Shown piece after piece: positions 33,477 to 42,130 of a DNA stretch of 64,000 bases (within the stretch, counting starts at the first letter, position 1; each line of letters begins with the position of its first letter). The stretch is taken from the NCBI RefSeq assembly GCF_018403265.1, contig NZ_BOSI01000004.1, forward strand, positions 124,001 to 188,000, in the 5' to 3' direction. The position numbers were made by a program, and so were the translations under genes. This stretch comes from Paenibacillus sp. J31TS4. GTDB lineage: Bacteria > Bacillota > Bacilli > Paenibacillales > NBRC-103111. A model generated the notes under the pieces. It had not been told where the DNA came from, searched no databases, and saw nothing but the letters and a program-made list of their open reading frames with translations.

Positions 33477-33689
33477 AAGCTTCGATGTATGCGGTTTTCG
33501 TTGTTCGCGTTTAGTATACAAGCGGGCACAGGTTTTGTATAGCCTCCGGCCGATAAAATCCGGATGCCGTCCTACCTCAGACCTCTTGCGGCCTCCCCAC
33601 GGCCGATCCGATTGTTACCGGGCCAGGCAAGTTTCGCCCAATCTCCGAATACACTGGTCCCATCAACACTCTGGAGGAGGGACCGAAGC

Positions 33690-34172
33690 GTGTATCCCCA
33701 CAATTATTCGTATTGGCCCTATCAGTGGTATCCCCGGACAGAAGGTGCCGCCGACGCGATGGCGCAGGTGAAGGATCTGGAGAAAGCCCTCAGCGGCGAA
33801 TACAGCGCGATCCAATGCTACGCCCGTCTCGCCGAGAGCGCGCCTAACCAGGCGGAGAAGGACCGCATCCTCGAAATCCGGAAGGATGAGGAACGGCATT
33901 ACCGGCAATTTGCAGCGCTGTATACGTCGCTCACCGGCCGGGAGCCGGCACCCCAGCTCGAGGCATGTCCCGCGAATCATCGGGAAGGGCTGCTGTTCGC
34001 CTTCCGGGACGAGCAGGAGACGGTCGACTTCTACAACGAAGCAGCCGACCGCGCCCAGACGCCTGCGGTGAAGGATGCGTTCCGCCGGGCGGCTCTCGAC
34101 GAACAGAACCATGCCGTCTGGTTCCTGTCGTTCCTGACGCTGCCGGCCATGGCCGACGGCAAGAAACGGTAA
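33690..34172 (+). CDS. Ferritin-like diiron protein
   Basis: 160 residues from GTG 33690, with GGAGGAGGG 8 bases upstream; longer frames lie in the riboswitch promoter region. After a Tyr/Trp-rich N-terminus (MYPHNYSYWPYQWYP) there is a four-helix ferritin-like domain with paired metal-ligand motifs: E in LSGEYSAIQCYARLAE and EERHYRQF, then EQETVDFYNEAAD and DEQNHAVWF. This is the rubrerythrin/DUF2202-type pattern without a rubredoxin domain. Likely peroxide or iron handling, possibly spore- or stress-related; function not proven. Single gene, divergent from the ykoF leader. No terminator was recognised in 34173-34340. Confidence 0.78.
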   Translation: MYPHNYSYWPYQWYPRTEGAADAMAQVKDLEKALSGEYSAIQCYARLAESAPNQAEKDRILEIRKDEERHYRQFAALYTSLTGREPAPQLEACPANHREGLLFAFRDEQETVDFYNEAADRAQTPAVKDAFRRAALDEQNHAVWFLSFLTLPAMADGKKR

Positions 34173-34340
34173 AGGACCGGCCGAGAAGCCAGGAATAGGA
34201 GATCTGCCGCTGGGAGAAGCCTGCGGCGGTCGATGTCTGCGGCTGTGCCCGCGAACGAGCGCTGCCGGCATCGACCGCCCGCTAGGCATCTCCGTGTCCT
34301 GTTCCCTGCACGGACAAGCCCGCCTCCGCCTATTGGCCCT

Positions 34341-36716
34341 CTAATCGGCATCCTCCCGTGCGGGACGAGCCTCCGGTCCGGCATCCGGCCGCTCTGCCCT
34401 CCCGCCATTCCGGCCCGTCTCCTTCTCGATCCGGAACGGCTTCCACTCGGGCGGCATCAGCTGCCGGTACTTCTCCTGCAGGAAGCGGTCGTCGACAAGC
34501 GCCAGCACGCCCTGGTCCTCTTCCGTCCGAATGAGCCGGCCCCCGGCCTGCATCACCTTGTTCATGCCGGGATAGACGTAGGCATAATCATAGCCGCTGC
34601 GCCCCTCCCGGTCATAGAAGTCGCGGAGCAGGTTCCGCTCCAGGCCGAGCTGCGGCAGTCCTACGCCTACGACGACTACACCGGTCAGCCGGTCGCCCCG
34701 CAGGTCGATCCCCTCTGAGAAGATGCCGCCCAGCACGGCGAATCCGACGAGCGGGCCGCCCTCCGGCTCCGCCTGGAACCGGGCGAGGAACGCCTCCCGC
34801 TCCGCCTCTCCGAGGCCGGACTCCTGCACGAGCGTCCGCATCTCGGGATGAGCCTGCGCGAACTCTTCATAGACCTGGCGCAAATAGTCGTAGGAGGGAA
34901 AGAACACGAGGAAGTTGCCCGGCCGCTCCCGGACGACCCGGCCGACAAGCGAAGCGATTGCCTCCTTGGTCCGTTCCCTATCTCGGAAGCGGGTGGACAA
35001 AGGGTGCACCACGACCTCCAGCTGCTCCTTGCGGAATGGCGAGGGAATCGCCGTCCGGTAGTCTTCCTCCTCTCCGCCCAGCATGTCCCGGTAGTATGCC
35101 AGCGGCGACAGCGTAGCCGAGAAGCAGATCTGGGACCGGTAGCTCCGGCTCGTCTTGCGGAGCAGCCGGGACGGATCGAGGCAGAACAGCTTGAGCCGCA
35201 CCTCGCTCCGATTTAATTCGGCATACGTCACATAACGGTCATCATAGAGCTCGGCGATCCGCAGCAGGCTCTGCGCCCCGTAGTAGGTGTCCAGGAGCAG
35301 CCCCTGGGCCTCGTCCGGCTCGGGACGGGCCGCCAGCTCCCGTTCGGCCTCCTGGACGAATCTCTCCAGCCGCTCGGTCAGGCCGTCCGGCAGCTCCCGG
35401 CGCACCGTCTCCTTCGCTTCTCCGCTCTCTTTGCGCAAGGCGATGAACCACGCGTTGACCGCCTTGGCTGTATCCGCTACGGCAGCGCTCCGCGTCTTGT
35501 AAGCGCGCGTCAGCTCAAGAAACGGCGACTTGGCAATCTCCGCCGAATACATGTCGCGCGCGCGGTCCACGAGATTGTGGGCCTCGTCGACGAGGACGGC
35601 GGTCCGCTTCTTCTGCTCCTCGGGCAGCCGCTTCAGCGAGACGCGCGGATCGTAGACCGCGTTGTAGTCGCAGATGATCGCATCGGCCGCATAGGCGGCA
35701 TCGAGCGAAAATTCGAACGGACAGACCCGGTGCTTCCTTGCGTAAGCCTCGACGACAGGCCGGGTAATGAGCGTCTCGCTTCCCAATAGGTCGAGCAGAG
35801 CCGCGTTGATCCGGTCGTAATGCCCGTCGGCGTACGGGCAGAGCTCCTTCTGGCAGCGGGTTTCCTCCTGGAAGCAGATTTTGTCCTTGGCCGTCAGCGT
35901 CACCGCCCACAGCCGGAGCCCTCGCTCCTCCATCCGGGCGAGCGCTTCCTCGGCGGCCGCTCGCGTCGTCGTGCGGGCCGTCGCGTAGATCAGCTTTTGC
36001 AAGAGGCCTTCGCCCATCGCCTTGACAGCCGGAAACAGCGTCGAGATCGTCTTGCCGGTTCCGGTCGGCGCCTGGGCGAACAGCCGCTTGCCGTCGAGCA
36101 CGGACTTGTACACCGCGCCGGCGAACGCCCGCTGTCCCTCCCGGTACGTCTCGTACGGGAACGCCAGCGCCCGGGCCGAGCCTTCCCGCCCGGCCGCGTG
36201 CCGCGCCAGCAGCGACGCATACGGCGCGTAGGCCGCAAGCGTCCGCTTCGCGAGCGCCTCCAGCTCGCCGAACGGCACGCGGCGGGTAAAGGAGCGACGC
36301 TCGTCCGACACCGTCTGCACGTAGGTCAACCGGACGTCCATCTCGCCGAGCCCGCGCTCCTCCGCAACCAAATAGGCGTACCAATACGCCTGCGCCCAGT
36401 GGACGGGATGCCGGTCCTCCGTCATGCCATCCACTGGGCCCGCCGTCGACTTGATCTCCTCGACCGTCAGCCGGCCGTCTATCTCCAGCAGCCCGTCGCA
36501 GCGGCCCTCGACGACGAAGACGAGGCCGGCCACCGCGAGCTCGGTCTGCAGGGCAACCTCCTTGCGGTCCCCTTCTCCGTAGCCGCTCTGCACGGCCTGA
36601 TGAATCCGGGTTCCCTCCACAAGCGAGGAGGCCGACCGGAAGCCGGCTTCGATGCTGCCGGCCCGGTACACGTACTCCACGAGCGTGCGGACGGATATAC
36701 GGATGCTGGCTTCCAT
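34341..36716 (-). CDS. XPD/DinG-type DNA helicase with nuclease-like N-terminus
   Basis: 791 residues from ATG 36716 (AAGGGAGG upstream). The N-terminus (about 1-170) has the PD-(D/E)XK pattern of Cas4/RecB-like nucleases: GRCDGLLEIDG then VEEIKST (Asp, then Glu-x-Lys) and an HWAQAYWYAYL helix. The rest is an XPD-family superfamily 2 helicase: Walker A APTGTGKT, motif II VDEAHN, motif III-like SATLSPL, and motif VI QAGGRLIRTEEDQG. Four Cys around 290-345 (CFQEETRCQKELC ... CPFEF) match the iron-sulfur cluster of XPD/DinG. A 5'-3' DNA helicase in repair is expected. Transcribed alone. Nuclease activity is inferred from a short motif and needs structural checking. Confidence 0.85.
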   Translation of the reverse strand: MEASIRISVRTLVEYVYRAGSIEAGFRSASSLVEGTRIHQAVQSGYGEGDRKEVALQTELAVAGLVFVVEGRCDGLLEIDGRLTVEEIKSTAGPVDGMTEDRHPVHWAQAYWYAYLVAEERGLGEMDVRLTYVQTVSDERRSFTRRVPFGELEALAKRTLAAYAPYASLLARHAAGREGSARALAFPYETYREGQRAFAGAVYKSVLDGKRLFAQAPTGTGKTISTLFPAVKAMGEGLLQKLIYATARTTTRAAAEEALARMEERGLRLWAVTLTAKDKICFQEETRCQKELCPYADGHYDRINAALLDLLGSETLITRPVVEAYARKHRVCPFEFSLDAAYAADAIICDYNAVYDPRVSLKRLPEEQKKRTAVLVDEAHNLVDRARDMYSAEIAKSPFLELTRAYKTRSAAVADTAKAVNAWFIALRKESGEAKETVRRELPDGLTERLERFVQEAERELAARPEPDEAQGLLLDTYYGAQSLLRIAELYDDRYVTYAELNRSEVRLKLFCLDPSRLLRKTSRSYRSQICFSATLSPLAYYRDMLGGEEEDYRTAIPSPFRKEQLEVVVHPLSTRFRDRERTKEAIASLVGRVVRERPGNFLVFFPSYDYLRQVYEEFAQAHPEMRTLVQESGLGEAEREAFLARFQAEPEGGPLVGFAVLGGIFSEGIDLRGDRLTGVVVVGVGLPQLGLERNLLRDFYDREGRSGYDYAYVYPGMNKVMQAGGRLIRTEEDQGVLALVDDRFLQEKYRQLMPPEWKPFRIEKETGRNGGRAERPDAGPEARPAREDAD

Positions 36717-36987
36717 AACGGCCTCCCTTCCGGTCCGGATCCTACCCGGACGAACGTTTGTTCCTTCCAGTATAGCATGCGGAGGCCGGCACCGCACCAT
36801 CCGCTCTTTCCGCTTTGTTCCCCGTTTGCGGGCTCCTGGCGGCCCGCATTCGCGGCTTCACAAGGTTGTCGCCGATCTGTCACAGAACCGCCTCCGGGAT
36901 AGCTCTAACGAGTCATACTTTTTGGCGGACAACTGCCATACGATGAAAACAGAGACAGGCCCCACACGACAAGGAGGTGATCATCCT
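36717..36987. other. Divergent promoter region between helicase and nosD
   Basis: About 270 bp. Contains the nosD ribosome site AAGGAGGTGATCA (36971-36983), a full complement of the 16S 3' end. No clear FNR/NnrR palindrome and no part of nosZ was found. Confidence 0.5.
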
Positions 36988-38361
36988 GTGCCTAAGCTGA
37001 TACGCGCCAGCCGCAATCAGGCGCTCCGGCCCTGGCGGGCCGGTCTCGCTCTCCTGCTGGCGCTCCCGCTCGCGCTGACGCTTAGCCCGCCGGTTGAGGC
37101 GGAAGCCGGCCCGGTGCCGCTGCAGCCGCTGCTCGACCGCGCGGCGGCGGGCTCGACCGTTACGCTGCCTGCCGGGTCGTATGCGGGACCTGCGGTTATC
37201 GCGAAGCCGCTGACGCTTCGGATGGAGCCGGGCGGCGAGCTGCTGCACGACGGCGAAGAGCCGGCGATTACCCTGCAGGCGGACGGCATCGTACTCGAAG
37301 GCCTGACCGTTACCGACCGGCAGACCGATCCCGAGATTCCGGCTGTGCTGGTCGCCTCGAGCGGCAACAAGCTGCGCAGCCTGACGATCCATACGAGCGC
37401 CGGAGGCGTCTACCTGCGGCAGGCTGACCGCAACGAGCTGACCGGCATTCGGATCGATGGGCCTGCGTTCCCCGGACGGGGAAACCCTGTCTTCTCGCAG
37501 CGCGGAAACGGCATCGATCTGTTCGAATCGCACCGCAATACGATCGCGGGCAGCCGGATCGAGCGGATGCATGACGGCATTTACGTGGAGAGCAGCGACG
37601 CCAACCGGCTCGAGCGCAATGAGGTGAACCGGTCGCGCTACGGCTACCATTTCATGTTCGCCGAAGGAGCGGCGCTGACGGACAATACGGGCGCCTACAA
37701 CGTGACCGGTGCGATGCTGATGGGAGTGCAGGACGGCGAGGTGCTTCGCAACCGGTTCGCCAAGCAGACGGAGAATGTCAACTCGCAGGGGCTGCTGCTC
37801 TTCGACGTCAAGCGGACGGTCGTGAAGGACAACCGGGTCGAAGGCAACCGGGTCGGATTCTACGTCGAGCAGACCGAGGAGACCGAGATGACGGGCAACG
37901 AGGTCGCCCGCAATTTCATCGGCCTCCAGCTGCTGGATTCCACCCGCAATACGCTGTCCGGCAATGCCTTCGTCTCCAACGTCATCCAGGCACAGGCGAC
38001 CGGGAGCCCGGACAACCGGTCCGACGGCAACTACTGGGACAATGCGCAGGGGCTCGATCGGACAGGCAGCGGAGTCAGCGATCTGTCTTACGAGGTCAAC
38101 CCGTTTTTCCTCAATCTGACGAAATCCGTGCCCGCCTTCCAGGTTTTGTTCCAGTCGCCGGGCATGCCGTTTCTGGAGCAGCTGTTCCGCTCCGGTACGG
38201 ACGAGTGGCTGAAGGACAATGCGCCGCTCATGAAGCCGCCGACCGCCGTCTCGGCGGAAGCACCGGGGAATGCCCGGGAGCCGGCCGTTTTCTGGACAGG
38301 TATGCTGCTGCTCGCCGTAAGTTTCATCTCTATCTATCAATGGGGGGTCAAACGACCATGA
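36988..38361 (+). CDS. nosD: NosD-like beta-helix copper-assembly protein
   Basis: 457 residues from GTG 36988, 4 bases after an extended AAGGAGGTGATCA site. Signal peptide (LALLLALPLALTLSPPVEAEA, in part about 19-39), then a right-handed parallel beta-helix of PbH1/NosD repeats (N-x-L-x-x-N/G-x-I pattern, for example RNTIAGSRIERMHDGIYVESS and ANRLERNEVNRSRYGYHFMF), and a C-terminal membrane helix (about 432-452). In nitrous-oxide respiration NosD works with NosF and NosY to supply copper or sulfur to NosZ outside the membrane. First gene of nosD-L-Y-F-ytkA; nosZ is absent here, so the client protein is not in this window. Confidence 0.9.
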   Translation: MPKLIRASRNQALRPWRAGLALLLALPLALTLSPPVEAEAGPVPLQPLLDRAAAGSTVTLPAGSYAGPAVIAKPLTLRMEPGGELLHDGEEPAITLQADGIVLEGLTVTDRQTDPEIPAVLVASSGNKLRSLTIHTSAGGVYLRQADRNELTGIRIDGPAFPGRGNPVFSQRGNGIDLFESHRNTIAGSRIERMHDGIYVESSDANRLERNEVNRSRYGYHFMFAEGAALTDNTGAYNVTGAMLMGVQDGEVLRNRFAKQTENVNSQGLLLFDVKRTVVKDNRVEGNRVGFYVEQTEETEMTGNEVARNFIGLQLLDSTRNTLSGNAFVSNVIQAQATGSPDNRSDGNYWDNAQGLDRTGSGVSDLSYEVNPFFLNLTKSVPAFQVLFQSPGMPFLEQLFRSGTDEWLKDNAPLMKPPTAVSAEAPGNAREPAVFWTGMLLLAVSFISIYQWGVKRP

Positions 38362-38909
38362 AGAAATCCGTAATGCTGTTCCTGCTGACAGCCGTCCTGC
38401 TGCTCGCGGCGGGCTGCGGCCAGACCAAATACGAGCCTGCGGCGATCAACGAGTCGGTCGACAAGTGCGAAGTATGCAACATGCAGATCAAGGACGACGC
38501 GTTCGCCACGCAAATCATCGAGAAGAACAACAAGGGCCACAAATTCGACGATCTCGGCGACCTGTTCGCCTGGAAGAAGAAGAACGGCACCGAGCAAATC
38601 GGCGCCCAATATGTGCGCGACTACAACTCGAAGAAATGGATCCCGCTTGAAGACGCAACCTTCGTCTACGACAAAACGATCCGCACTCCGATGGCTTACG
38701 GCGTCATCTCCTTCGAGCAGAAGAAGGACGCCGAGGCGTTCATCAAGAAGGAAGGCAAGGGCCAGCTGATGACCGGCAAGGAGCTGGACAGCCACAAATG
38801 GGAAATGAACAAGGACATGATGAACATGCACGGAGCGGACGGCCATAAGGACGCCGGACACGGCGCTAGCCCTGCGGCTTCGATGACACCGCAGGGGACG
38901 CACAAGTAA
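38358..38909 (+). CDS. nosL: NosL-like copper lipoprotein
   Basis: 183 residues. ATG 38358 overlaps the nosD stop (ATGA). Signal peptide with lipobox LLLAAGC (Cys about 20), then the NosL motif CEVCNMQIKDDAFATQII (about 36-53), the Cu(I)-binding Cys-x-x-Cys-x-Met region, and HKFDDLGDLFAWKK. The C-terminal tail is His/Met-rich (MNKDMMNMHGADGHKDAGHG), which suggests additional copper binding and is longer than in typical NosL. It would act as an extracytoplasmic copper chaperone for the NosDFY complex. Coupled translation with nosD; 19 bp to nosY. Confidence 0.9.
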   Translation: MKKSVMLFLLTAVLLLAAGCGQTKYEPAAINESVDKCEVCNMQIKDDAFATQIIEKNNKGHKFDDLGDLFAWKKKNGTEQIGAQYVRDYNSKKWIPLEDATFVYDKTIRTPMAYGVISFEQKKDAEAFIKKEGKGQLMTGKELDSHKWEMNKDMMNMHGADGHKDAGHGASPAASMTPQGTHK

Positions 38910-38928
38910 GCGAGGGGAGTGACCACCA

Positions 38929-39750
38929 TTGCGCCATATCTCGACTATCGCCCTCCGGGAGGTAAAGCTCGGCTTCCGCAACCCGTGGGCCTACTCCTTC
39001 ATGGCGCTCTTCGCGCTGTTCAGCCTGGCGCTGCTGCTCGTCCAGTCCCAGCAGCAGGTCGGCGGCTATACGAGCACGACCGGCACGATGATCAATCTCA
39101 TCCTGTACCTGCTCCCTCTCATGACGCTTCTGCTCGGCTCCTTCTCGGTCACCGCCGAGAAGGAGGAGGGCGGCTGGCATCTGCTGTCCACCTACCCGCT
39201 CGGCACGATGGCTTATCTGTGGGGCAAGTACACGGGGCTCGCGGCCGTACTGCTCGTCATCGTCTCCATTGGCTTCGGGCTATCGGGGGTGCTGGGCGTG
39301 CTGCTCGGCAAAGCGTTCTCGGCAGGCACGTTCGGCCTGTTCTTCGCCTTCTCGGTTTTCCTCGTGCTGCTGTTCCTGGGGATCGCCGTGCTGGCGGGCA
39401 CGCTGTGCCGCAACCGGTGGCAGGCGCTGACGTACGGCGTCGCCATCTGGTTCTTCTATATTCTCGGGTGGCCGACGCTGCTCATCGCCGTGCTGGGCGT
39501 CCTGCCCTACCTCTGGATCAAGCCGGTGCTCGTGGCGCTTATCTTCCTGAACCCGGCGGAGCTCACGCGGCTCATGACGGTCGTCAAGATGGGCGGCGGC
39601 TCGATCCTCGGACCGGACTACTACAGCTGGGTCGGCTGGATCCAGCAGCCGCTCGGCACCGCCCTGTTCCTGGCGGTCTGCCTGGTCTGGATTGCCCTAT
39701 CGATGGGCATCGCCGGCTTCTTGTGGGAAAGGGGGAGACGTCATGCCTGA
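38929..39750 (+). CDS. nosY: NosY-like ABC permease
   Basis: 273 residues from TTG 38929, with GAGGGGAGTGA upstream. Six membrane helices typical of ABC-2 permeases of the NosY group (about 17-36, 53-75, 95-120, 135-158, 168-190, 245-265), start RHISTIALREVKLGFRNPWAY, and the conserved EKEEGGWHLLSTYP loop (about 84-97). Forms a membrane complex with the NosF ATPase and the extracellular NosD helix. Overlaps nosF by 8 bases. An upstream ATG in frame is lacking, so TTG is the only sensible start. Confidence 0.88.
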   Translation: MRHISTIALREVKLGFRNPWAYSFMALFALFSLALLLVQSQQQVGGYTSTTGTMINLILYLLPLMTLLLGSFSVTAEKEEGGWHLLSTYPLGTMAYLWGKYTGLAAVLLVIVSIGFGLSGVLGVLLGKAFSAGTFGLFFAFSVFLVLLFLGIAVLAGTLCRNRWQALTYGVAIWFFYILGWPTLLIAVLGVLPYLWIKPVLVALIFLNPAELTRLMTVVKMGGGSILGPDYYSWVGWIQQPLGTALFLAVCLVWIALSMGIAGFLWERGRRHA

Positions 39751-40495
39751 ACCGATTCTCGAACTGCACGAGGTAACCAAGCGCATCGAAAAGCAGACGC
39801 TCGTCGAGCCCGTCACACTGACGGTCGCCACGGGAAGCGTCCTCGCGCTCTGCGGCGGCAACGGCGCCGGCAAGAGTACGCTGCTGCGCATGATCGCCGG
39901 CATCTCGCAGCCGAGCGGGGGCACCGTCCGCATCCGCGGGCAGCAGTGGGCCAGTAGCCGCCGGGCCTACGCCGACAGCATCGGCTATATGCCGGACGAC
40001 TTCCAGTTCGGCAGCGCGCTGACGGCCCAGGAGACGCTCGAATTCTATGCCGCCCTGCGAGGTGTCAAGAGAGCGCGCGTCCTGGAGCTGCTGGAGACCG
40101 TAGGCCTATCCGACGTCCGCCGCAAGCCCGTCACCTCGTTCTCCAAAGGAATGCGGCAGCGGCTGCTGTTCGCCCAGGCAATGCTCGCGAAGCCTCCCCT
40201 GCTCCTGCTGGACGAGCCCACGAATGGGCTCGACCCGTACTGGATGGATGCCTTTGCCGGATTGGTCCGCCAGGTGGCGGCCGATGGGCAGGCCGTTGTT
40301 TTCTCCACGCACCAGCTGAACGTGGCGGAGCTCGTTGCGGACCAGGTCGTCTTCCTCGACGCCGGCGTCGTCCGGTTCTCGGGAAGCGTGCGCCAGCTGA
40401 AGGAGCAGTACCGGAACGCCGGCGGCTTGTACGGGGCGTTCCGCGATTTTGTCATCACGAACCATACCGACAAGAAAGGAGAGACGATTCGATGA
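39743..40495 (+). CDS. nosF: NosF-like ABC ATPase
   Basis: 250 residues from ATG 39743 (AAAGGGGGAGACG upstream), overlapping nosY by 8 bases. Complete ABC ATPase: Walker A GGNGAGKST (about 37-45), Q-loop region YMPDDFQF, signature FSKGMRQR (about 133-140), Walker B LLLLDEPTNGLD (about 153-164) and switch His STHQLN. Drives the NosY permease on the cytoplasmic face to support NosD-dependent copper-site assembly. Its stop overlaps the start of the next lipoprotein gene (ATGA), so five genes form one tight transcription unit. Confidence 0.9.
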   Translation: MPEPILELHEVTKRIEKQTLVEPVTLTVATGSVLALCGGNGAGKSTLLRMIAGISQPSGGTVRIRGQQWASSRRAYADSIGYMPDDFQFGSALTAQETLEFYAALRGVKRARVLELLETVGLSDVRRKPVTSFSKGMRQRLLFAQAMLAKPPLLLLDEPTNGLDPYWMDAFAGLVRQVAADGQAVVFSTHQLNVAELVADQVVFLDAGVVRFSGSVRQLKEQYRNAGGLYGAFRDFVITNHTDKKGETIR

Positions 40496-40920
40496 GGACG
40501 ACGATTCCGGACAAGCCGGAGACCAACCGCTCTTCGGCTCAGAGCCGGCGTACAGCCAGGCTGCTCGCTCTGCTGCTTCTCGCGGCAATGGCGATGGCGG
40601 CAACGGGGTGCGGAGCCCAGCAGAGCCGCCCGGTCAAGGCCGACCAGGTGCAGCTCGTCAGCGAGCCGTCTCCGGCCAAGGCCAAGGAGGAAACCAAGCT
40701 GCTGGTGCAGTTCACCGGCGACGCGGCCGGGCTGACCGGCCAGATCGACATTCAGATCGACAAGCAGGGGCAGAAGAGCCGGCTGCTGAACACCAAGAAG
40801 GAGAAGAACGGCTACGCCGCCGCTTATACCTTCCCGGATCCCGGCCAGTACAAGACGGTCATCCATATTACGAACGACGAAGGACACTTTTTCTTCCGTA
40901 AGGATTTCTACGTCCAGTAA
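40492..40920 (+). CDS. YtkA-like (FixH-type) lipoprotein
   Basis: 142 residues. ATG 40492 overlaps the nosF stop. Signal peptide (LLALLLLAAMAMAATGC, lipobox Cys about 41), then one small Ig-like beta domain of the YtkA/FixH class (PAKAKEETKLLVQFTGDAAG, in part about 60-79; DPGQYKTVIHITNDEGHFFF about 116-135). YtkA-like domains occur near copper and cytochrome oxidase assembly genes, so it probably belongs to the same extracytoplasmic copper pathway. Molecular role unknown. It is the last gene of the nos-like unit and is followed by hairpin repeats of which the last is a terminator. Confidence 0.78.
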   Translation: MRTTIPDKPETNRSSAQSRRTARLLALLLLAAMAMAATGCGAQQSRPVKADQVQLVSEPSPAKAKEETKLLVQFTGDAAGLTGQIDIQIDKQGQKSRLLNTKKEKNGYAAAYTFPDPGQYKTVIHITNDEGHFFFRKDFYVQ

Positions 40921-40969
40921 CAGCAACCCGCCCCTGTTTCTCTTGCTCTTGGCGCGGGAACCGTGAAAG

Positions 40970-41048
40970 CCCTGTTTTCTCTCACCTGTGCGAGAGGAAA
41001 CAAGGAGACCTTGCTTTCTCCTGCCTATGTCGGGAGAAAGCAAGGAGA
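40970..41048. repeat. Tandem hairpin repeats, units A and B
   Basis: Unit A (40970-41004) is an imperfect stem of CCTGTTTTCTC with GAGAGGAAACAAGG. Unit B (41009-41045) is a perfect 13-bp stem CCTTGCTTTCTCC / GGAGAAAGCAAGG. With the following terminator (unit C) they form a 40-bp-period tandem array (AAGGAGA-CCTTG... units) sharing the loop sequence TGCCTATGTC in B and C. Confidence 0.8.
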
Positions 41049-41091
41049 CCTTGTATTCTCCTGCCTATGTCAGGAGAATACAAGGCTTTTT
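41049..41091 (+). terminator. Terminator after the nos-like operon (hairpin unit C)
   Basis: Perfect 15-bp stem CCTTGTATTCTCCTG / CAGGAGAATACAAGG with loop CCTATGT, followed by CTTTTT. It differs from unit B by paired, compensating changes that keep the stem intact. Confidence 0.88.
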
Positions 41092-41151
41092 CTATTTCCA
41101 GTGTAATTTGCTTCTATTTTTCGTATGATAGCGGACACGGGGGTGGAAGCT

Positions 41152-41994
41152 ATGACCGATAACAATCTCCTGCAGGCGCTGCGGCTGAACTTTTTGTACG
41201 CCGAGCGATACTCGTTTCCGCTCGGCTGGACGTACGAGGAATCCAAAATCCCCTATTCGATGATCCGCTTCATCCAGAAGGGCCGGGCCGTCTTTGCCAT
41301 CGACGGAAACGAATACGCGCTGCAGCCCGACGATCTCGTCTACATTCCTCAGGGGAGCCGCCTGTTCTGCGAAGCGATGACCGACGACTTCACCTTCATA
41401 AGCATCCGGTACACGGCCGCCTTCCCGCTGAGCGAGCGCGAGGTATGGTCGGAGATTCTCGGAATCGATCCGGTCGTCCGCTGCACGGACCCGGAGATCA
41501 AATACTATTTCAACTGCATCATCCGCGAGAAGAATTCTGCCAAGCGAGGACGCTACTTCCTGCTGAGAGGCTATCTTGAGCTCATCCTCGCCTACTTGAT
41601 CGACGCCTCGGAGGCGTTCTCCGGCGGAGAACGGGCCAAACGGCGGACGCTGACGGTGGACAGCAACAAGTACGACAACCGCATTCAGGTCATTCTGGAC
41701 TATATGATGAACAACTACGAGAAGGAGATGAGCATGGAGGACCTGAGCGCCATGGTGAAGCTCAGCCCCTCCTCGCTGCGCCGGCTGTTCAAGCAGCACA
41801 CCGGCAAGACGCCGAGCGAATTTCTGACGGAGCTCAAGATGGTCGTCGCCGCCAAGAAAATCCTCGAAACCGACGAACGGATTTCGGATATCGCGTATAT
41901 GGTCGGGATCGAGGATCCGAACTACTTTTCCCGCCGCTTCAAAAAGCATTATGGGGTCACTCCCCATTCCTATCGGCAGCTCGCCCGAGATTGA
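41152..41994 (+). CDS. AraC-family regulator of the downstream sugar operon
   Basis: 280 residues from ATG 41152 with GGGGGTGGAAG upstream. N-terminal cupin sensor (RFIQKGRAVFAIDGNEYALQ about 38-57, DDLVYIPQGSRLF) and C-terminal AraC domain with two helix-turn-helix motifs (MSMEDLSAMVKLSPSSLRRLF about 194-214; ISDIAYMVGIEDPNYFSRRF about 244-263). Likely activates the binding-protein/permease operon that starts 266 bp downstream on the same strand, in response to its sugar. No terminator separates them apart from a T-rich run at 42007-42014, but a separate promoter is present. Confidence 0.87.
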   Translation: MTDNNLLQALRLNFLYAERYSFPLGWTYEESKIPYSMIRFIQKGRAVFAIDGNEYALQPDDLVYIPQGSRLFCEAMTDDFTFISIRYTAAFPLSEREVWSEILGIDPVVRCTDPEIKYYFNCIIREKNSAKRGRYFLLRGYLELILAYLIDASEAFSGGERAKRRTLTVDSNKYDNRIQVILDYMMNNYEKEMSMEDLSAMVKLSPSSLRRLFKQHTGKTPSEFLTELKMVVAAKKILETDERISDIAYMVGIEDPNYFSRRFKKHYGVTPHSYRQLARD

Positions 41995-42022
41995 CAGGCG
42001 GCTGTCTTTTTTCTTGCTCGTT

Positions 42023-42052
42023 TTGTGCTAGTTTTGATTGGTTTGCTATATT
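42023..42052 (+). promoter_or_regulatory. Promoter of the sialic-acid-like operon
   Basis: TTGTGC (42023-42028), 18-bp spacer, TATATT (42047-42052). Leaves a leader of about 200 nt before the binding-protein ATG (42261), in which a cre-like site lies; no ORF with a ribosome site is seen in 41995-42260. Confidence 0.55.
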
Positions 42053-42130
42053 CAAGAGCCGCCATACTTGGGATATCGTTAAGGACATAGAGAGAAAAGG
42101 ACTTCCGCAGGTACGACGGCACTGCCATGA

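Noticed and set aside
36717-36987. nosZ remnant or FNR box before nosD
   Set aside because: Only 271 bp, no copper-enzyme motifs; the nearest TGTCACAG-like sequence lacks a matching half-site.
40970-41091. CRISPR array
   Set aside because: Only three units, the repeats are themselves whole hairpins with no unique spacers, and no cas genes are nearby.
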